From positions 62,001-126,000 of the forward strand of contig NZ_AULX01000006.1 of NCBI RefSeq assembly GCF_000422505.1: a DNA stretch of 64,000 bases, read 5' to 3'. Source of the DNA: Paenibacillus pinihumi DSM 23905 = JCM 16419. GTDB lineage: Bacteria; Bacillota; Bacilli; Paenibacillales; Paenibacillaceae. Below, piece by piece: positions 36,274 through 44,555 of this stretch. The translations under genes and the position numbers were made by a program. Positions within the stretch are counted from its first letter, which is position 1. Each line of letters opens with the position of its first letter. Under the pieces are notes generated by a model. That model did no database searches and was not told the origin of the DNA. It saw only the letters and a list, made by a program, of their open reading frames with translations.

Positions 36274-37116
36274 TCACCATTCGAAGTTGTCCTGAAACGT
36301 CTTGAACATCATTTCCATCTTCTCGATATTCACCTTCACCCTGTCCTTCTCCAGATAGGAGATTTCATTAATAAGGGCGTTAACTACCGACAGTGAAGCT
36401 GTATAGGAATCGAGGAATCCGGTTGATTTGCCCGCAGCGAAGAGTGTCAGGTCAGCCAGCTTGGTGAACGGTGACAGTCCCGAATCGGTGAGAGCGATGA
36501 CCTTGGCCCCCTGTTCTTTCGCCAGTGCAGACAGCTTGAGCGTACGTGAGCAATACCGGGGAAATCCACAGGCAAAAACCACATCGCCCGGCTTAATGTA
36601 AGACGCGTATTCCGCAACACCTCCTTGAGGAATCAACTCGCAATTGCCGAGCATGTATTTCATGACAAAGCTGAAAAACGAAGTGACCGCAAGCCCCATC
36701 CGCCAGCCGGCTACCCAGATATGCCCTGCATCCAGCAGCATCCGTGCGGCCTGGTTCATGTCGGATTTATTTGCCATTGCCATCGTTTCTCGCAGATTGT
36801 CCAGCTCCTGTACAAAATGCTGCTCCAACCAGGAATCCTCATGCTGGCTTGTCGAGTGCATCAGGTTCCGGACCGCACGCTGGTCCTTGAGCACCTCCTT
36901 GCGCATGTCCTGGAGCATGCCGGAGAAGCCCGGATAGGCTAGTGCCTGGGCCAGACGGTGGACGGTCGCCTCACTGACACCCGACCTCTCGGCGATCTTC
37001 TGCGCCGATAGCAATACCGCCTCCTCGGTGTTGGTTTGTATATAATGCGCAACTTTTTTTTGCCCGGCGCTCAGCTGGTCGAATTGCTCCTGAATTTTTT
37101 CTGTAATTGTGGACAT
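36274..37116 (-). CDS. MurR/RpiR-family transcriptional regulator
   Basis: A 280-aa protein with an N-terminal RpiR helix-turn-helix (residues 1-75, LSAQKIAERSGVSEATVHRLAQAL) and a C-terminal SIS sugar-phosphate-binding domain (residues 110-270, AGHIWVAGWRMG, KPGDVVFACGFPRY, VIALTDSG). Such regulators sense phosphorylated sugars, for example MurNAc-6-P for MurR. It is the second gene of the transporter operon, 18 bases after the HAD gene. A palindrome at 37885-37897 upstream of the operon is a possible operator. Confidence 0.88.
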   Translation of the reverse strand: MSTITEKIQEQFDQLSAGQKKVAHYIQTNTEEAVLLSAQKIAERSGVSEATVHRLAQALAYPGFSGMLQDMRKEVLKDQRAVRNLMHSTSQHEDSWLEQHFVQELDNLRETMAMANKSDMNQAARMLLDAGHIWVAGWRMGLAVTSFFSFVMKYMLGNCELIPQGGVAEYASYIKPGDVVFACGFPRYCSRTLKLSALAKEQGAKVIALTDSGLSPFTKLADLTLFAAGKSTGFLDSYTASLSVVNALINEISYLEKDRVKVNIEKMEMMFKTFQDNFEW

Positions 37117-37134
37117 ACGGCTAAATCTCCTTAT

Positions 37135-37875
37135 CTATTTCATTACGGGACGGCCCAGGCAAGACACCACTTCATGGATTCCGGAAATGACCGGCGTATG
37201 CGCCAGTTCCTCGATACCGCAGGTTCCATATGGATTGATCAATAGACAGCCCATGCCGATCTGGCGGCTCCCTACGACATCATCATAGTAATTGTCACCC
37301 ACATACAGGCACTGGTCTGCGGTGACACCCGCTCTGGATAAGGCAAGCCGGAAAATATCGGGGTCAGGCTTCTCCATCCCCACCTCCGAAGAAATGATGA
37401 TGTCGTCCAGCTCCTCATCCAGCCGGTTGCGGGCCAGCACCTCGCGGGCGGACGTGTCCCAATTCGAGATCAGTCCAATCCGGTAGCCCAGGCTTCGCAA
37501 TTGATGCAATGTTGGCTTCGTATGCTCGAAGGCACTCCACTCCAGCGGCTGCTCTCTGACGATCGAACGCTGAACCTGCATTACATCATCAATGGGCAGC
37601 GCCAGCTGCAGGTTATAATTCAGGGTCCCGATATACCAAGGCATAAAGGTACGGCTGTTTTTCCCAAGAACGCCCTGGAACTGCCGCATAAACAGCTTGT
37701 CTGTCTGATGGTAAGCCAGCGTAATTTCATCCATGCTCCGGCTTGCGCCGAGCTGCTTGAGTACCTGCCCATACACGGCTTCCCGGTTCGTCCGCACCAG
37801 CGTATAACCGAGATCGAACCATAAATAGCGAATCATGCTGTCATTCACATCTCCCGAATGTAGGATTTTCTTCAT
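37135..37875 (-). CDS. HAD-family hydrolase
   Basis: Up to 246 aa; the start may instead be the ATG at 37836 (MIRYLWFDLG), which is the usual distance before motif I. Motif I is FDLGYTLV, with the second Asp replaced by Gly as in several HAD-IA phosphatase-like groups. Motif II is SNWDTS, motif III EKPDPDIF, and motif IV YVGDNYYDDVVG. The helical cap lies between residues 30 and 100. Cytoplasmic phosphatase, substrate unknown. It is the first gene of the operon. Confidence 0.85.
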   Translation of the reverse strand: MKKILHSGDVNDSMIRYLWFDLGYTLVRTNREAVYGQVLKQLGASRSMDEITLAYHQTDKLFMRQFQGVLGKNSRTFMPWYIGTLNYNLQLALPIDDVMQVQRSIVREQPLEWSAFEHTKPTLHQLRSLGYRIGLISNWDTSAREVLARNRLDEELDDIIISSEVGMEKPDPDIFRLALSRAGVTADQCLYVGDNYYDDVVGSRQIGMGCLLINPYGTCGIEELAHTPVISGIHEVVSCLGRPVMK

Positions 37876-38166
37876 CCTCTATTAAAATGTTTCATTTCCT
37901 TCATGACTATCATAGAAAGATAGTGTTCGTGCAGCATTAATTAAAATGACAGGTTTGGTAAAGGGAAATTTTATGGGATTAACAATGGATGCCTTGCAGA
38001 AAACAGGAGTATCCCAGCGTAATAGATGCCGGACAAACAGAAAATAGAAGAGTTTTTGTGAGGATACACAAGAGAGATCAGGAACAGGCATTTACAAAAT
38101 GGTAACTTGGCGGTGCAGATTATTGTAAGAACATTGACCAGTCAGATCAGCGCGCGGCTTCAAAAG
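37876..38166 (-). promoter_or_regulatory. Upstream region of the HAD-RpiR-transporter operon
   Basis: A small palindrome AAATG-TTT-CATTT (37885-37897) lies just before the HAD gene and is a possible RpiR operator. A clear promoter was not found. The rest is AT-rich without a supported gene. Confidence 0.35.
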
Positions 38167-38199
38167 CAAAAAGAACCCGGTCCTCGGGACCGGGTTCTG
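38167..38199 (-). terminator. Terminator of htpG
   Basis: AGAACCCGGTCC pairs with GGACCGGGTTCT across a three-base loop, followed by T5 on the minus strand, 44 bases after the htpG stop. Confidence 0.92.
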
Positions 38200-38242
38200 A
38201 ATATTGAAACATAAATTTACTATAATTACAGCCAAAATCTGT

Positions 38243-40120
38243 TTATGCCATAATTTTGCACACATCGTTGGTGAATGCAACAGGGTCCTGCAGCGGCAGG
38301 CCTTCGATCAGCAATGCCTGGCTATACAGTAGGTTCGTGTACAGAGCGAGCTTTTCCTGATCGCTGCCATGGGCATTTTTCAAGGACTGGTACACATCAT
38401 GGTTGACGTTGATCTCCAGCACTTTGTCCGCCTTCACTTCCTGGCTGTTCGGCATGGCGTTCAGAACCTTCTCCATCTCAATGGTTACATCACCCTCAGT
38501 GGAGAGACAGACCGGATGGGTTTTCAGGCGCTTGGATGCTTTGACATCCTTTACTTTGCCGCCAAGCAGTTCCTTCATTGCTTCGAACAGCTCTTTGTTC
38601 GCGTCCTGCTCCTGCTCGTCCTTGTCATTCTCATCCGCTTCGATACCCAGGTCGCCGCTGGATACGGACTTGAATTCCTTCTCCTTGTAGGATTGGATCA
38701 TCTTGACCGCGAACTCGTCAATGTCGTCAGTGAAGTAGAGAATCTCATAGCCTTTATCCAATACGATCTCTGTCTGCGGCAGCTTCTCGATCCGCTCGAT
38801 CGATTCACCGGAAGCATAGTAGATATACTTCTGATCCTCAGGCATTCTGGATACATACTCGTCCAGGCTGACCAGCTTCTTCTCCTTGGAGGAGTAGAAC
38901 AGCAACAGGTCCTGCAGCACATCCTTGTTCGCGCCGTAGTCGCTGTATACGCCGTATTTGAGCTGACGGCCAAAGGATTGGTAGAACTTCTCGTAGGACT
39001 CTCTCTCATCCTTCAGCAAGCTTTGCAGCTGGCTCTTGATCTTGCTCTTAATATTTTTGGCAATCAGCTTGAGCTGGCGGTCATGCTGCAGCAGCTCGCG
39101 GGAAATATTCAGGGACAGATCCTCGGAATCGACCATCCCTTTCACAAAGCTGAAATAATCCGGGAGCAGGTCGGCGCATTTGTTCATGATAAGCACGCCA
39201 TTGGAGTACAGTTCCAGACCCTTCTCATATTCCTTGGTGTAGTAATCAAACGGCGTATTTTCCGGAATGAACAGGATCGCGTTGTAAACAACCGCTCCGT
39301 CTGCGCTAATATGAACATGCTTCAGCGGCTTGTCGAAGCCATAACGTTTTTCCATGTAGAAATTATGGTAGTCTTCGTCCGTCAGCTCGCTCTTGTTCTT
39401 GCGCCAGATTGGAACCATGCTGTTAACTGTCTGTTCTTCTTCGTACTCCTCGAACTCGTTTTCACCGTCTTCTTTTGGACGCTGCCCTTTGAAGTCCATT
39501 TTGATCGGGTAGCGAATGAAATCCGAGTATTTCTTGATGATAGCTTTCAGACGGTACTGCTCCAGGAATTCATCATAGTTGTCGTCTTCGGTGTTGTCTT
39601 TGATGGTCAGAACAATTTCCGTACCTACGGAATCCTTCTCAGCCGCAGCAATGGTATACCCGTCTGCACCCGCAGATTCCCATTTGAAGGCTTCGTCGCT
39701 TCCGAGCGCTTTACTGGTTACGGTCACTTTGTCCGCGACCATGAATGCCGAGTAGAAGCCTACCCCGAACTGACCGATGATGTTATGCCCGTCCTTCGCC
39801 TCGTTCTCCTTCTTGAAGGCAAGCGAGCCGCTCTTGGCAATAACTCCGAGATTGTTCTCCAGCTCTTCCTTGGTCATCCCGATTCCCGTATCCGACAGTG
39901 TCAGCGTACGCTTGTCCTTGTCAGCGGTTACTTTAACATAGTAGTCTTCTTTGTTGAAAACGAGATTGTCGTCGCTCAATGCTTTATAGTAAATCTTATC
40001 GATAGCGTCACTGGAGTTGGAAATCAGCTCTCTTAAGAAAATCTCCCGTTGCGTGTAAATGGAGTTGATCATCATTTCCAAAAGACGCTTGGATTCAGCT
40101 TTAAACTGCTTTTTTGCCAT
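38243..40120 (-). CDS. htpG: HSP90 chaperone HtpG
   Basis: A 625-aa bacterial Hsp90. The N-terminal GHKL ATPase has [15 protein letters not shown] (Mg/ATP Asn), [12 protein letters not shown], and the lid segment [16 protein letters not shown]. The middle domain has the catalytic-loop pattern [13 protein letters not shown]. The C-terminal dimer domain ends without MEEVD, as in bacteria. It is a monocistronic heat-shock gene with its own promoter, CIRCE operator and terminator. In B. subtilis htpG is not under HrcA, so the regulation here is different. Confidence 0.97.
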   Translation of the reverse strand: MAKKQFKAESKRLLEMMINSIYTQREIFLRELISNSSDAIDKIYYKALSDDNLVFNKEDYYVKVTADKDKRTLTLSDTGIGMTKEELENNLGVIAKSGSLAFKKENEAKDGHNIIGQFGVGFYSAFMVADKVTVTSKALGSDEAFKWESAGADGYTIAAAEKDSVGTEIVLTIKDNTEDDNYDEFLEQYRLKAIIKKYSDFIRYPIKMDFKGQRPKEDGENEFEEYEEEQTVNSMVPIWRKNKSELTDEDYHNFYMEKRYGFDKPLKHVHISADGAVVYNAILFIPENTPFDYYTKEYEKGLELYSNGVLIMNKCADLLPDYFSFVKGMVDSEDLSLNISRELLQHDRQLKLIAKNIKSKIKSQLQSLLKDERESYEKFYQSFGRQLKYGVYSDYGANKDVLQDLLLFYSSKEKKLVSLDEYVSRMPEDQKYIYYASGESIERIEKLPQTEIVLDKGYEILYFTDDIDEFAVKMIQSYKEKEFKSVSSGDLGIEADENDKDEQEQDANKELFEAMKELLGGKVKDVKASKRLKTHPVCLSTEGDVTIEMEKVLNAMPNSQEVKADKVLEINVNHDVYQSLKNAHGSDQEKLALYTNLLYSQALLIEGLPLQDPVAFTNDVCKIMA

Positions 40121-40181
40121 GAATGGTGCTCCCTTCGAAATTAAAATAGTTATAAAAATCAGACTTGATTAATCGATGATG

Positions 40182-40208
40182 TTAGCACTCGGAACATACG
40201 AGTGCTAA
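40182..40208. promoter_or_regulatory. CIRCE operator (HrcA binding site)
   Basis: TTAGCACTC-N9-GAGTGCTAA is a perfect match to the CIRCE consensus on both arms. It lies 62 bp before htpG and directly downstream of its -10, the usual position for HrcA repression. Confidence 0.97.
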
Positions 40209-40219
40209 AGGCTAACTTT

Positions 40220-40249
40220 TTTATAACATATCCCAATTTTTGATGTCAA
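40220..40249 (-). promoter_or_regulatory. Sigma-A promoter of htpG
   Basis: A perfect -35 TTGACA (40244-40249), 18 bp spacer and -10 TATAAA with a TG extension (40220-40225). The transcript would start within or at the edge of the CIRCE element. Confidence 0.88.
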
Positions 40250-40343
40250 GGTTAAGCTGATAAAAATGTAAATTTTTTGCCGAAAACATCTGAATGTGTC
40301 ATCGGAATATGTGATCTCATTCAAATGAGAGCCTTCTATATAG

Positions 40344-40370
40344 AAAAAAAGAGGGCTCATCGCCCTCTTT
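40344..40370 (-). terminator. Terminator of the yqkE-like gene
   Basis: AAAGAGGGC and GCCCTCTTT arms around a five-base loop with a run of T on the minus strand. Confidence 0.9.
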
Positions 40371-40391
40371 GCCTGAATCGGCTGCCGCCCG

Positions 40392-40655
40392 TTATTTAAA
40401 TTTCTTCCAGTCCATGCTGCTGTTCTCCAGCAAATATTCAAAGTTCCCTTCCAGCCGCTTTTGCTCGGCCTTCTTGGCTTCTTCTGCCTGTTTGCGTTCC
40501 TCTTCTTTTTGCCTGGCCTCGGCCGCCTTCATTTCGTTGGCCTGCGCCTTTAACTTATCCAGCACCTCAGGATTGAGCAAATCCTTCAAAGTAGCCGGCT
40601 TGGCCTCTGCAGAGGCGGATGACGAAGCGGGCGCCGCTTTCTTTTTCTTAGCCAA
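40392..40655 (-). CDS. YqkE/DUF3886-like small charged protein
   Basis: An 87-aa protein starting at TTG 40655 (AAGGGGTGA five bases upstream); the longer frame upstream has no ribosome site. The N-terminus AKKKKAAPASSSASAEA is basic and Ala/Ser-rich. Then comes LKDLLNPEVLDKLKAQA followed by a long Glu/Lys/Ala helix that is likely a coiled coil, and the end FEYLLENSSMDWKKFK is typical of the YqkE family. Function is unknown in the family. A promoter TTGACA-N17-TACCAT stands about 80 bases upstream. Confidence 0.8.
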   Translation of the reverse strand: MAKKKKAAPASSSASAEAKPATLKDLLNPEVLDKLKAQANEMKAAEARQKEEERKQAEEAKKAEQKRLEGNFEYLLENSSMDWKKFK

Positions 40656-40778
40656 TACACTCACCCCTTCCGAATGACTCTTGCTTTCATCGCTTAAGCA
40701 GTATTCTAAAGGTATGGTACTGTGCGCAGAGAATAATGTCAATTGGCGCCCAAAACCGGGGCACAACAGCAATGAGAA

Positions 40779-40836
40779 TCACACGGCGCGGCCCTACTCG
40801 ATGAATGCCCCGCAAGGTCACCGTGTGAAAGATCTT
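40779..40836 (-). terminator. Possible terminator of the sugar-uptake operon
   Basis: TCACACGG pairs with CCGTGTGA across a GC-rich loop, followed by a short T-rich stretch on the minus strand. It overlaps the last bases before the binding-protein stop at 40841. Weaker than the other terminators here. Confidence 0.4.
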
Positions 40837-40840
40837 TCAG

Positions 40841-42486
40841 TTATTTGCCCACATCGTATGCTTTCTGGTAGATTGCCAGATAACGATCTGTCTGCAATGT
40901 TTTAAAGCCGTTGATGTACGTATCCCATTCTGTGTTGATATCCTTGGAGCCTGTTGCAAACTGAACCATGTTTTCCTCAATATATTTGTTGATGTTGATT
41001 CGAAGCAGGGACACTTCTTCCGCATCGGCAGGGTCTACCCAGGCTGCTTCCGAGATGAATTGTTCCTTTGGCTCAAATCCATCATATTTCCTGGTCGCGT
41101 TGTAGAGCCTCCGTTCATAGCCATCCGGTGTCCAGGGATCGACAGCGGTTCCGAAGGAATCCCGGAATTCCCGGGTCATCAGGAGCGGGCCGCGCTCCCC
41201 CCAACCGTAGTGAACCTTGTCTTCGGGTTTGACCTGGGGGTCCTGGGGAATCATCACATACTTCGCAGGTTGCCCGGTCAGATCAATATCGTCTGCTCCT
41301 CCTTTCTTCCAGTGAACGCCTTCCTTCCCTTTTGTCGAAAGCAATGTTCCTTCTTCCGAGTACAGGTAGTCCGCCAGTTTGATGAGCGCTTCCGCCTTTT
41401 TCCCCGTTGCTTTGTTGGTAATCGCAAATGCGAAATTGTTGGCATTGCCGTAATTGGTTGATGTAAACTGCGCACCCTGCGGTCCCTTCAATGGGGGCAC
41501 AACATCGTAATCTTTGGACTTATCCGAGTTCAGATCCACAAAGATGGCAGAATGGCTGGCTGCTGCGCTGCCGAGCTTTGCCACGCCCTGAGGCGTGCCG
41601 AGCTGCTTGAAGGCATCCGGATTTTGTGTAAAGGTACCCGGATCGATCAGCCCTTCCTTGAACAGAGAGGCTATATATTTCAGGCCTTCCTTCCATTCCG
41701 GCTGCATCGGGGCGAGCGAGAGCTTGCCACTGTCCACGTTAATATAATCTTTCCCGTTGTTCGGGATGAAGGCGCTCATCAAAAATTGAATCGGGTTGTC
41801 CCCGACAAGCGTGCTTTCGCCGCTAAGCGGAATTTCGTCCTTTTGACCGTTTCCATTCGGATCATTGTTCTTGAACGCTTCCAGTACCTGCTTGTACTCC
41901 TCTGTAGTGGCCGGCATATTCAGCTTCAGCTTGCCCAGCCAATCCGTATTGATCCACATCTTGCCATAGACCGAACAGTGGTAGCATTCGCTCACCAGAG
42001 GCAGGCCATAAATATTGCCGTCGGGTGCTGTAACACTGTTTTCCAAATAAGGGATGTCTTTGATCGCTTTTTGAATATTTGGCGCATACTGCTGAATCAG
42101 ATCATTGAGCGGGAGAAATACACCTTCCTTGCCATATTTCTGCGCGTCCACCTTCGAAATATTGTCCAGCCAGGTGACGAGGAAATAAGCATCCGGATAA
42201 TCGCCGCTGGCCAGGGACAGCTGCCGTTTTGCTTTGGCCGCATCCTGATTGGCGTAGATCCAATTGATTTTCATATTGAATTTTTTTCGACGAGCTTGGT
42301 AAATTCGTTCTCGCTATACTCCCCGTCATTGGGGAATTTGGGCGTAAATATGTTGACCGTCACCGGTCCTCCATCAGCATCATTGCCCGAAACATTGTCC
42401 GGCTTGCTCTTGGCGGGCACACAGCCCGCAATGAATACCAATACGGATAATAAGACTGCCAAACTGATACGTGAACTTTTCTTCAT
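40841..42486 (-). pseudogene. LplA-like sugar-binding lipoprotein gene with a -1 frameshift
   Basis: Two overlapping frames together encode one 548-aa family 1 solute-binding lipoprotein. The first frame (42271-42486) has the signal peptide and lipobox FIAGC and ends shortly after FTKLVEK. The second frame (to 40841) continues with FNMKINWIYANQDAAKAK and the rest of the protein. The break is at a run of seven A in the mRNA (plus strand T7, 42281-42287). An eighth A restores KKFNMK exactly. Either the strain has lost the gene, the base call is wrong, or transcriptional slippage on A7 restores some product. The remainder is intact over 477 codons, which argues for a recent event, an error or slippage. 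Its partners are the LplB/YtcP-like permeases upstream. Confidence 0.85.
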
Positions 42487-42532
42487 GCCAAACAGCCCCC
42501 TCTAAAATAGGTTTTACATGCCGCCAGCTGAT

Positions 42533-43429
42533 TTAACCCTTTACCGATCCGATCAGCATACCCTTTACAAAGTGCTTCTGAACGAACGGGTAGAGCACCA
42601 GAACCGGCAGACTCGAAATGACAATCAAGGAATACTTCATGAGTTCCTTCAACCCTTGCAGGCGCAGTGTCTCCTGGATATTGGCCGAGCTGTCCACGTT
42701 CAGAATCAGAATGCTGCGCAAAATAATCTGCAACGGAAACAGTTCTTCCGATTTCAAGTAAATCAGCGCATCGAAATACATATTCCATTTCATCACCGCA
42801 TACATCAGCACGAGTACGGCAATGATCGGCTTGGCTAGCGGCAGCACAATGCTGAATATAAATCTCATATCGCTGCAGCCATCGATTTCGCTTGCTTCCG
42901 CCAATTCTTCCGGAATACTCGTGGTGAAGAATGCGCAGGCAATCATGGCCTGGAATACGGCCAAAGCCTGGGGCAGCAGAAGTGCCCAGATCGTATCGAT
43001 CAATTGCAGGTTTTTAACGACAAGATACAGCGGAATGAGACCGCCATCGAAAATCATCGTAAACACCAGCAGCATCATAATAAAACGGCGTCCGTAAAAG
43101 GACTTTCGCGATAACGGGTAGGCCAGCATGATCGTAATGCATACGCTGATGAAGGTGCCCACGCCCGTATAGAACAATGAGTTTGAGAATCCCCGGATAA
43201 TGTCCGGATTTTTGAATACTGTCGTATAGCCCATGAGTGTGGGTTCGACAGGCAACAGCCATACACGGCCCGCCGTCACGGCTGCCGGGCTGCTAAATGA
43301 AGCGCTAACAATATAAATCAGCGGATAAACGACAGCGAGCAAAACCATCATCAGGAAGATATATATCGCGCCGATAAATATCCGGTCTGCCATCGATTCC
43401 CGTATTTTTGCATTCATACTTGCTTCCAT
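42533..43429 (-). CDS. Sugar ABC transporter permease (YtcP/LplC-like)
   Basis: About 298 aa from ATG 43429; an in-frame ATG at 43444 overlaps the previous gene. Six membrane helices, with the EAA loop in ASEIDGCSDMRFIFSIVLPLAKP. The N-terminal ADRIFIGAIYIFLMMVLLAVVYPLIYIVSASFSSP is a signature of the carbohydrate-uptake CUT1 permeases of the LplC/YtcP type. No ATPase gene is in the operon; such systems usually share a housekeeping MsmX-type ATPase. Confidence 0.9.
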   Translation of the reverse strand: MEASMNAKIRESMADRIFIGAIYIFLMMVLLAVVYPLIYIVSASFSSPAAVTAGRVWLLPVEPTLMGYTTVFKNPDIIRGFSNSLFYTGVGTFISVCITIMLAYPLSRKSFYGRRFIMMLLVFTMIFDGGLIPLYLVVKNLQLIDTIWALLLPQALAVFQAMIACAFFTTSIPEELAEASEIDGCSDMRFIFSIVLPLAKPIIAVLVLMYAVMKWNMYFDALIYLKSEELFPLQIILRSILILNVDSSANIQETLRLQGLKELMKYSLIVISSLPVLVLYPFVQKHFVKGMLIGSVKG

Positions 43430-43437
43430 ATCTCCAC

Positions 43438-44364
43438 CTACCATAAGCTCGACGACGAAAATCGTTTTGAGAGCGTATTCGCTGAAATGATCAGGATGAA
43501 ATTGACGACTGAATTGAACAGACCGACAGCCGCAGCGAAGCTGAAGTTGGCTCCAAGCAGCCCGACTTTGTATACATAGGTCGCAATAATTTCCGACGAG
43601 TTGATATTGAGCTGATTCTGCAGAAGAAATACTTTCTCGAACCCGATCGACATCATATTGCCGATGTTCAGAATGAGCAGCACAACAATAATTGGCATGA
43701 TGCCCGGAATGTCAACATTCCATATTTTCTGAAAGCGGCTCGCTCCGTCCACTTTAGCCGCTTCATATAACTGGGGGTCTACCCCTGACAAGGCAGCCAA
43801 ATATACGATTGCGCCATAACCCGTATTTTGCCAAACATCCGACCAGACATACAGCGATTTGAAATAACCCGGCTCCCCGAGAAAATTCACCGCATCTGCA
43901 CCGAACAGACCCATAATTTTGTTAATGAGTCCTTCGGAAGGAGACAGAAACAGAATCATGATCGACACCATAATAACGGTAGAAATAAAATACGGAGCAT
44001 ACGTAACAGTCTGGACCCATTTTTTGAAACGGGCATTCCGAATTTCATTCAGGGCCAGCGCCAAAACGATCGGGCATATCGTCCCGGCAATCAGCCCGTA
44101 TATGCTCAGGCCGATCGTGTTCTTCAGCAGCAAAGCAAAGTTGGGACTGTCAAAGAAATATTGGAAATACTTCAGACCTGCCCACTCACTGCCATAGATT
44201 CCCTTTACAACGCTGTAATCCTTAAAAGCAATAATCACGCCCGCCATTGGAACATACTTAAACGTAATTAAAAAGACTAACGGTATCGCAACTAAAAAAT
44301 ATAGCTGCCAATGCTTTCTGATCCTCTTCCTTACAGCAGAATGGAAAATTGATTTCGCTTCCAT
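43438..44364 (-). CDS. Sugar ABC transporter permease (LplB-like)
   Basis: About 308 aa from ATG 44364, behind a GGGGG site. Six membrane helices; the N-terminal HWQLYFLVAIPLVFLITFKY and PMAGVIIAFKDYS are typical of LplB. The EAA loop reads AAKVDGASRFQKIWNVDIPG. It pairs with the YtcP-like permease 8 bases downstream to import an oligosaccharide or glycoside of unknown nature. Confidence 0.92.
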   Translation of the reverse strand: MEAKSIFHSAVRKRIRKHWQLYFLVAIPLVFLITFKYVPMAGVIIAFKDYSVVKGIYGSEWAGLKYFQYFFDSPNFALLLKNTIGLSIYGLIAGTICPIVLALALNEIRNARFKKWVQTVTYAPYFISTVIMVSIMILFLSPSEGLINKIMGLFGADAVNFLGEPGYFKSLYVWSDVWQNTGYGAIVYLAALSGVDPQLYEAAKVDGASRFQKIWNVDIPGIMPIIVVLLILNIGNMMSIGFEKVFLLQNQLNINSSEIIATYVYKVGLLGANFSFAAAVGLFNSVVNFILIISANTLSKRFSSSSLW

Positions 44365-44452
44365 ATGACCCCCCATTTGATGTACTTACCTGGTGATACC
44401 GCTATCATAAGGGGCCATCAGCCTGAATTGAAAGATACAGTTCTGGTGGATG

Positions 44453-44533
44453 GTACACCCGGAGAACCCTTTAAAATCAAGGGTTTTCATGGTGTCTATC
44501 TACAAAAGCGTACACTTTTTCCGGAAGGTACAC
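44453..44533 (-). promoter_or_regulatory. GTGTAC repeats upstream of the permease genes
   Basis: On the minus strand GTGTAC occurs at 44528-44533, 44510-44515 (18 bp apart, each followed by C/G-rich sequence) and 44453-44458. Direct repeats with about 18-bp spacing suit a dimeric AraC-type activator, whose gene is directly upstream. A stem-loop (AACCCTT/AAGGGTT, 44466-44487) lies between the second and third copies. Confidence 0.4.
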
Positions 44534-44555
44534 CTTTATGGAAACAATGAAAAGA

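Noticed and set aside
38369-40036. Plus-strand reading frame of 555 codons opposite htpG
   Set aside because: It lies wholly antisense to the highly conserved htpG and has no ribosome site; a codon-bias shadow.
44365-44550. Plus-strand 61-codon frame
   Set aside because: No ribosome site; sits in the probable control region of the permease genes.
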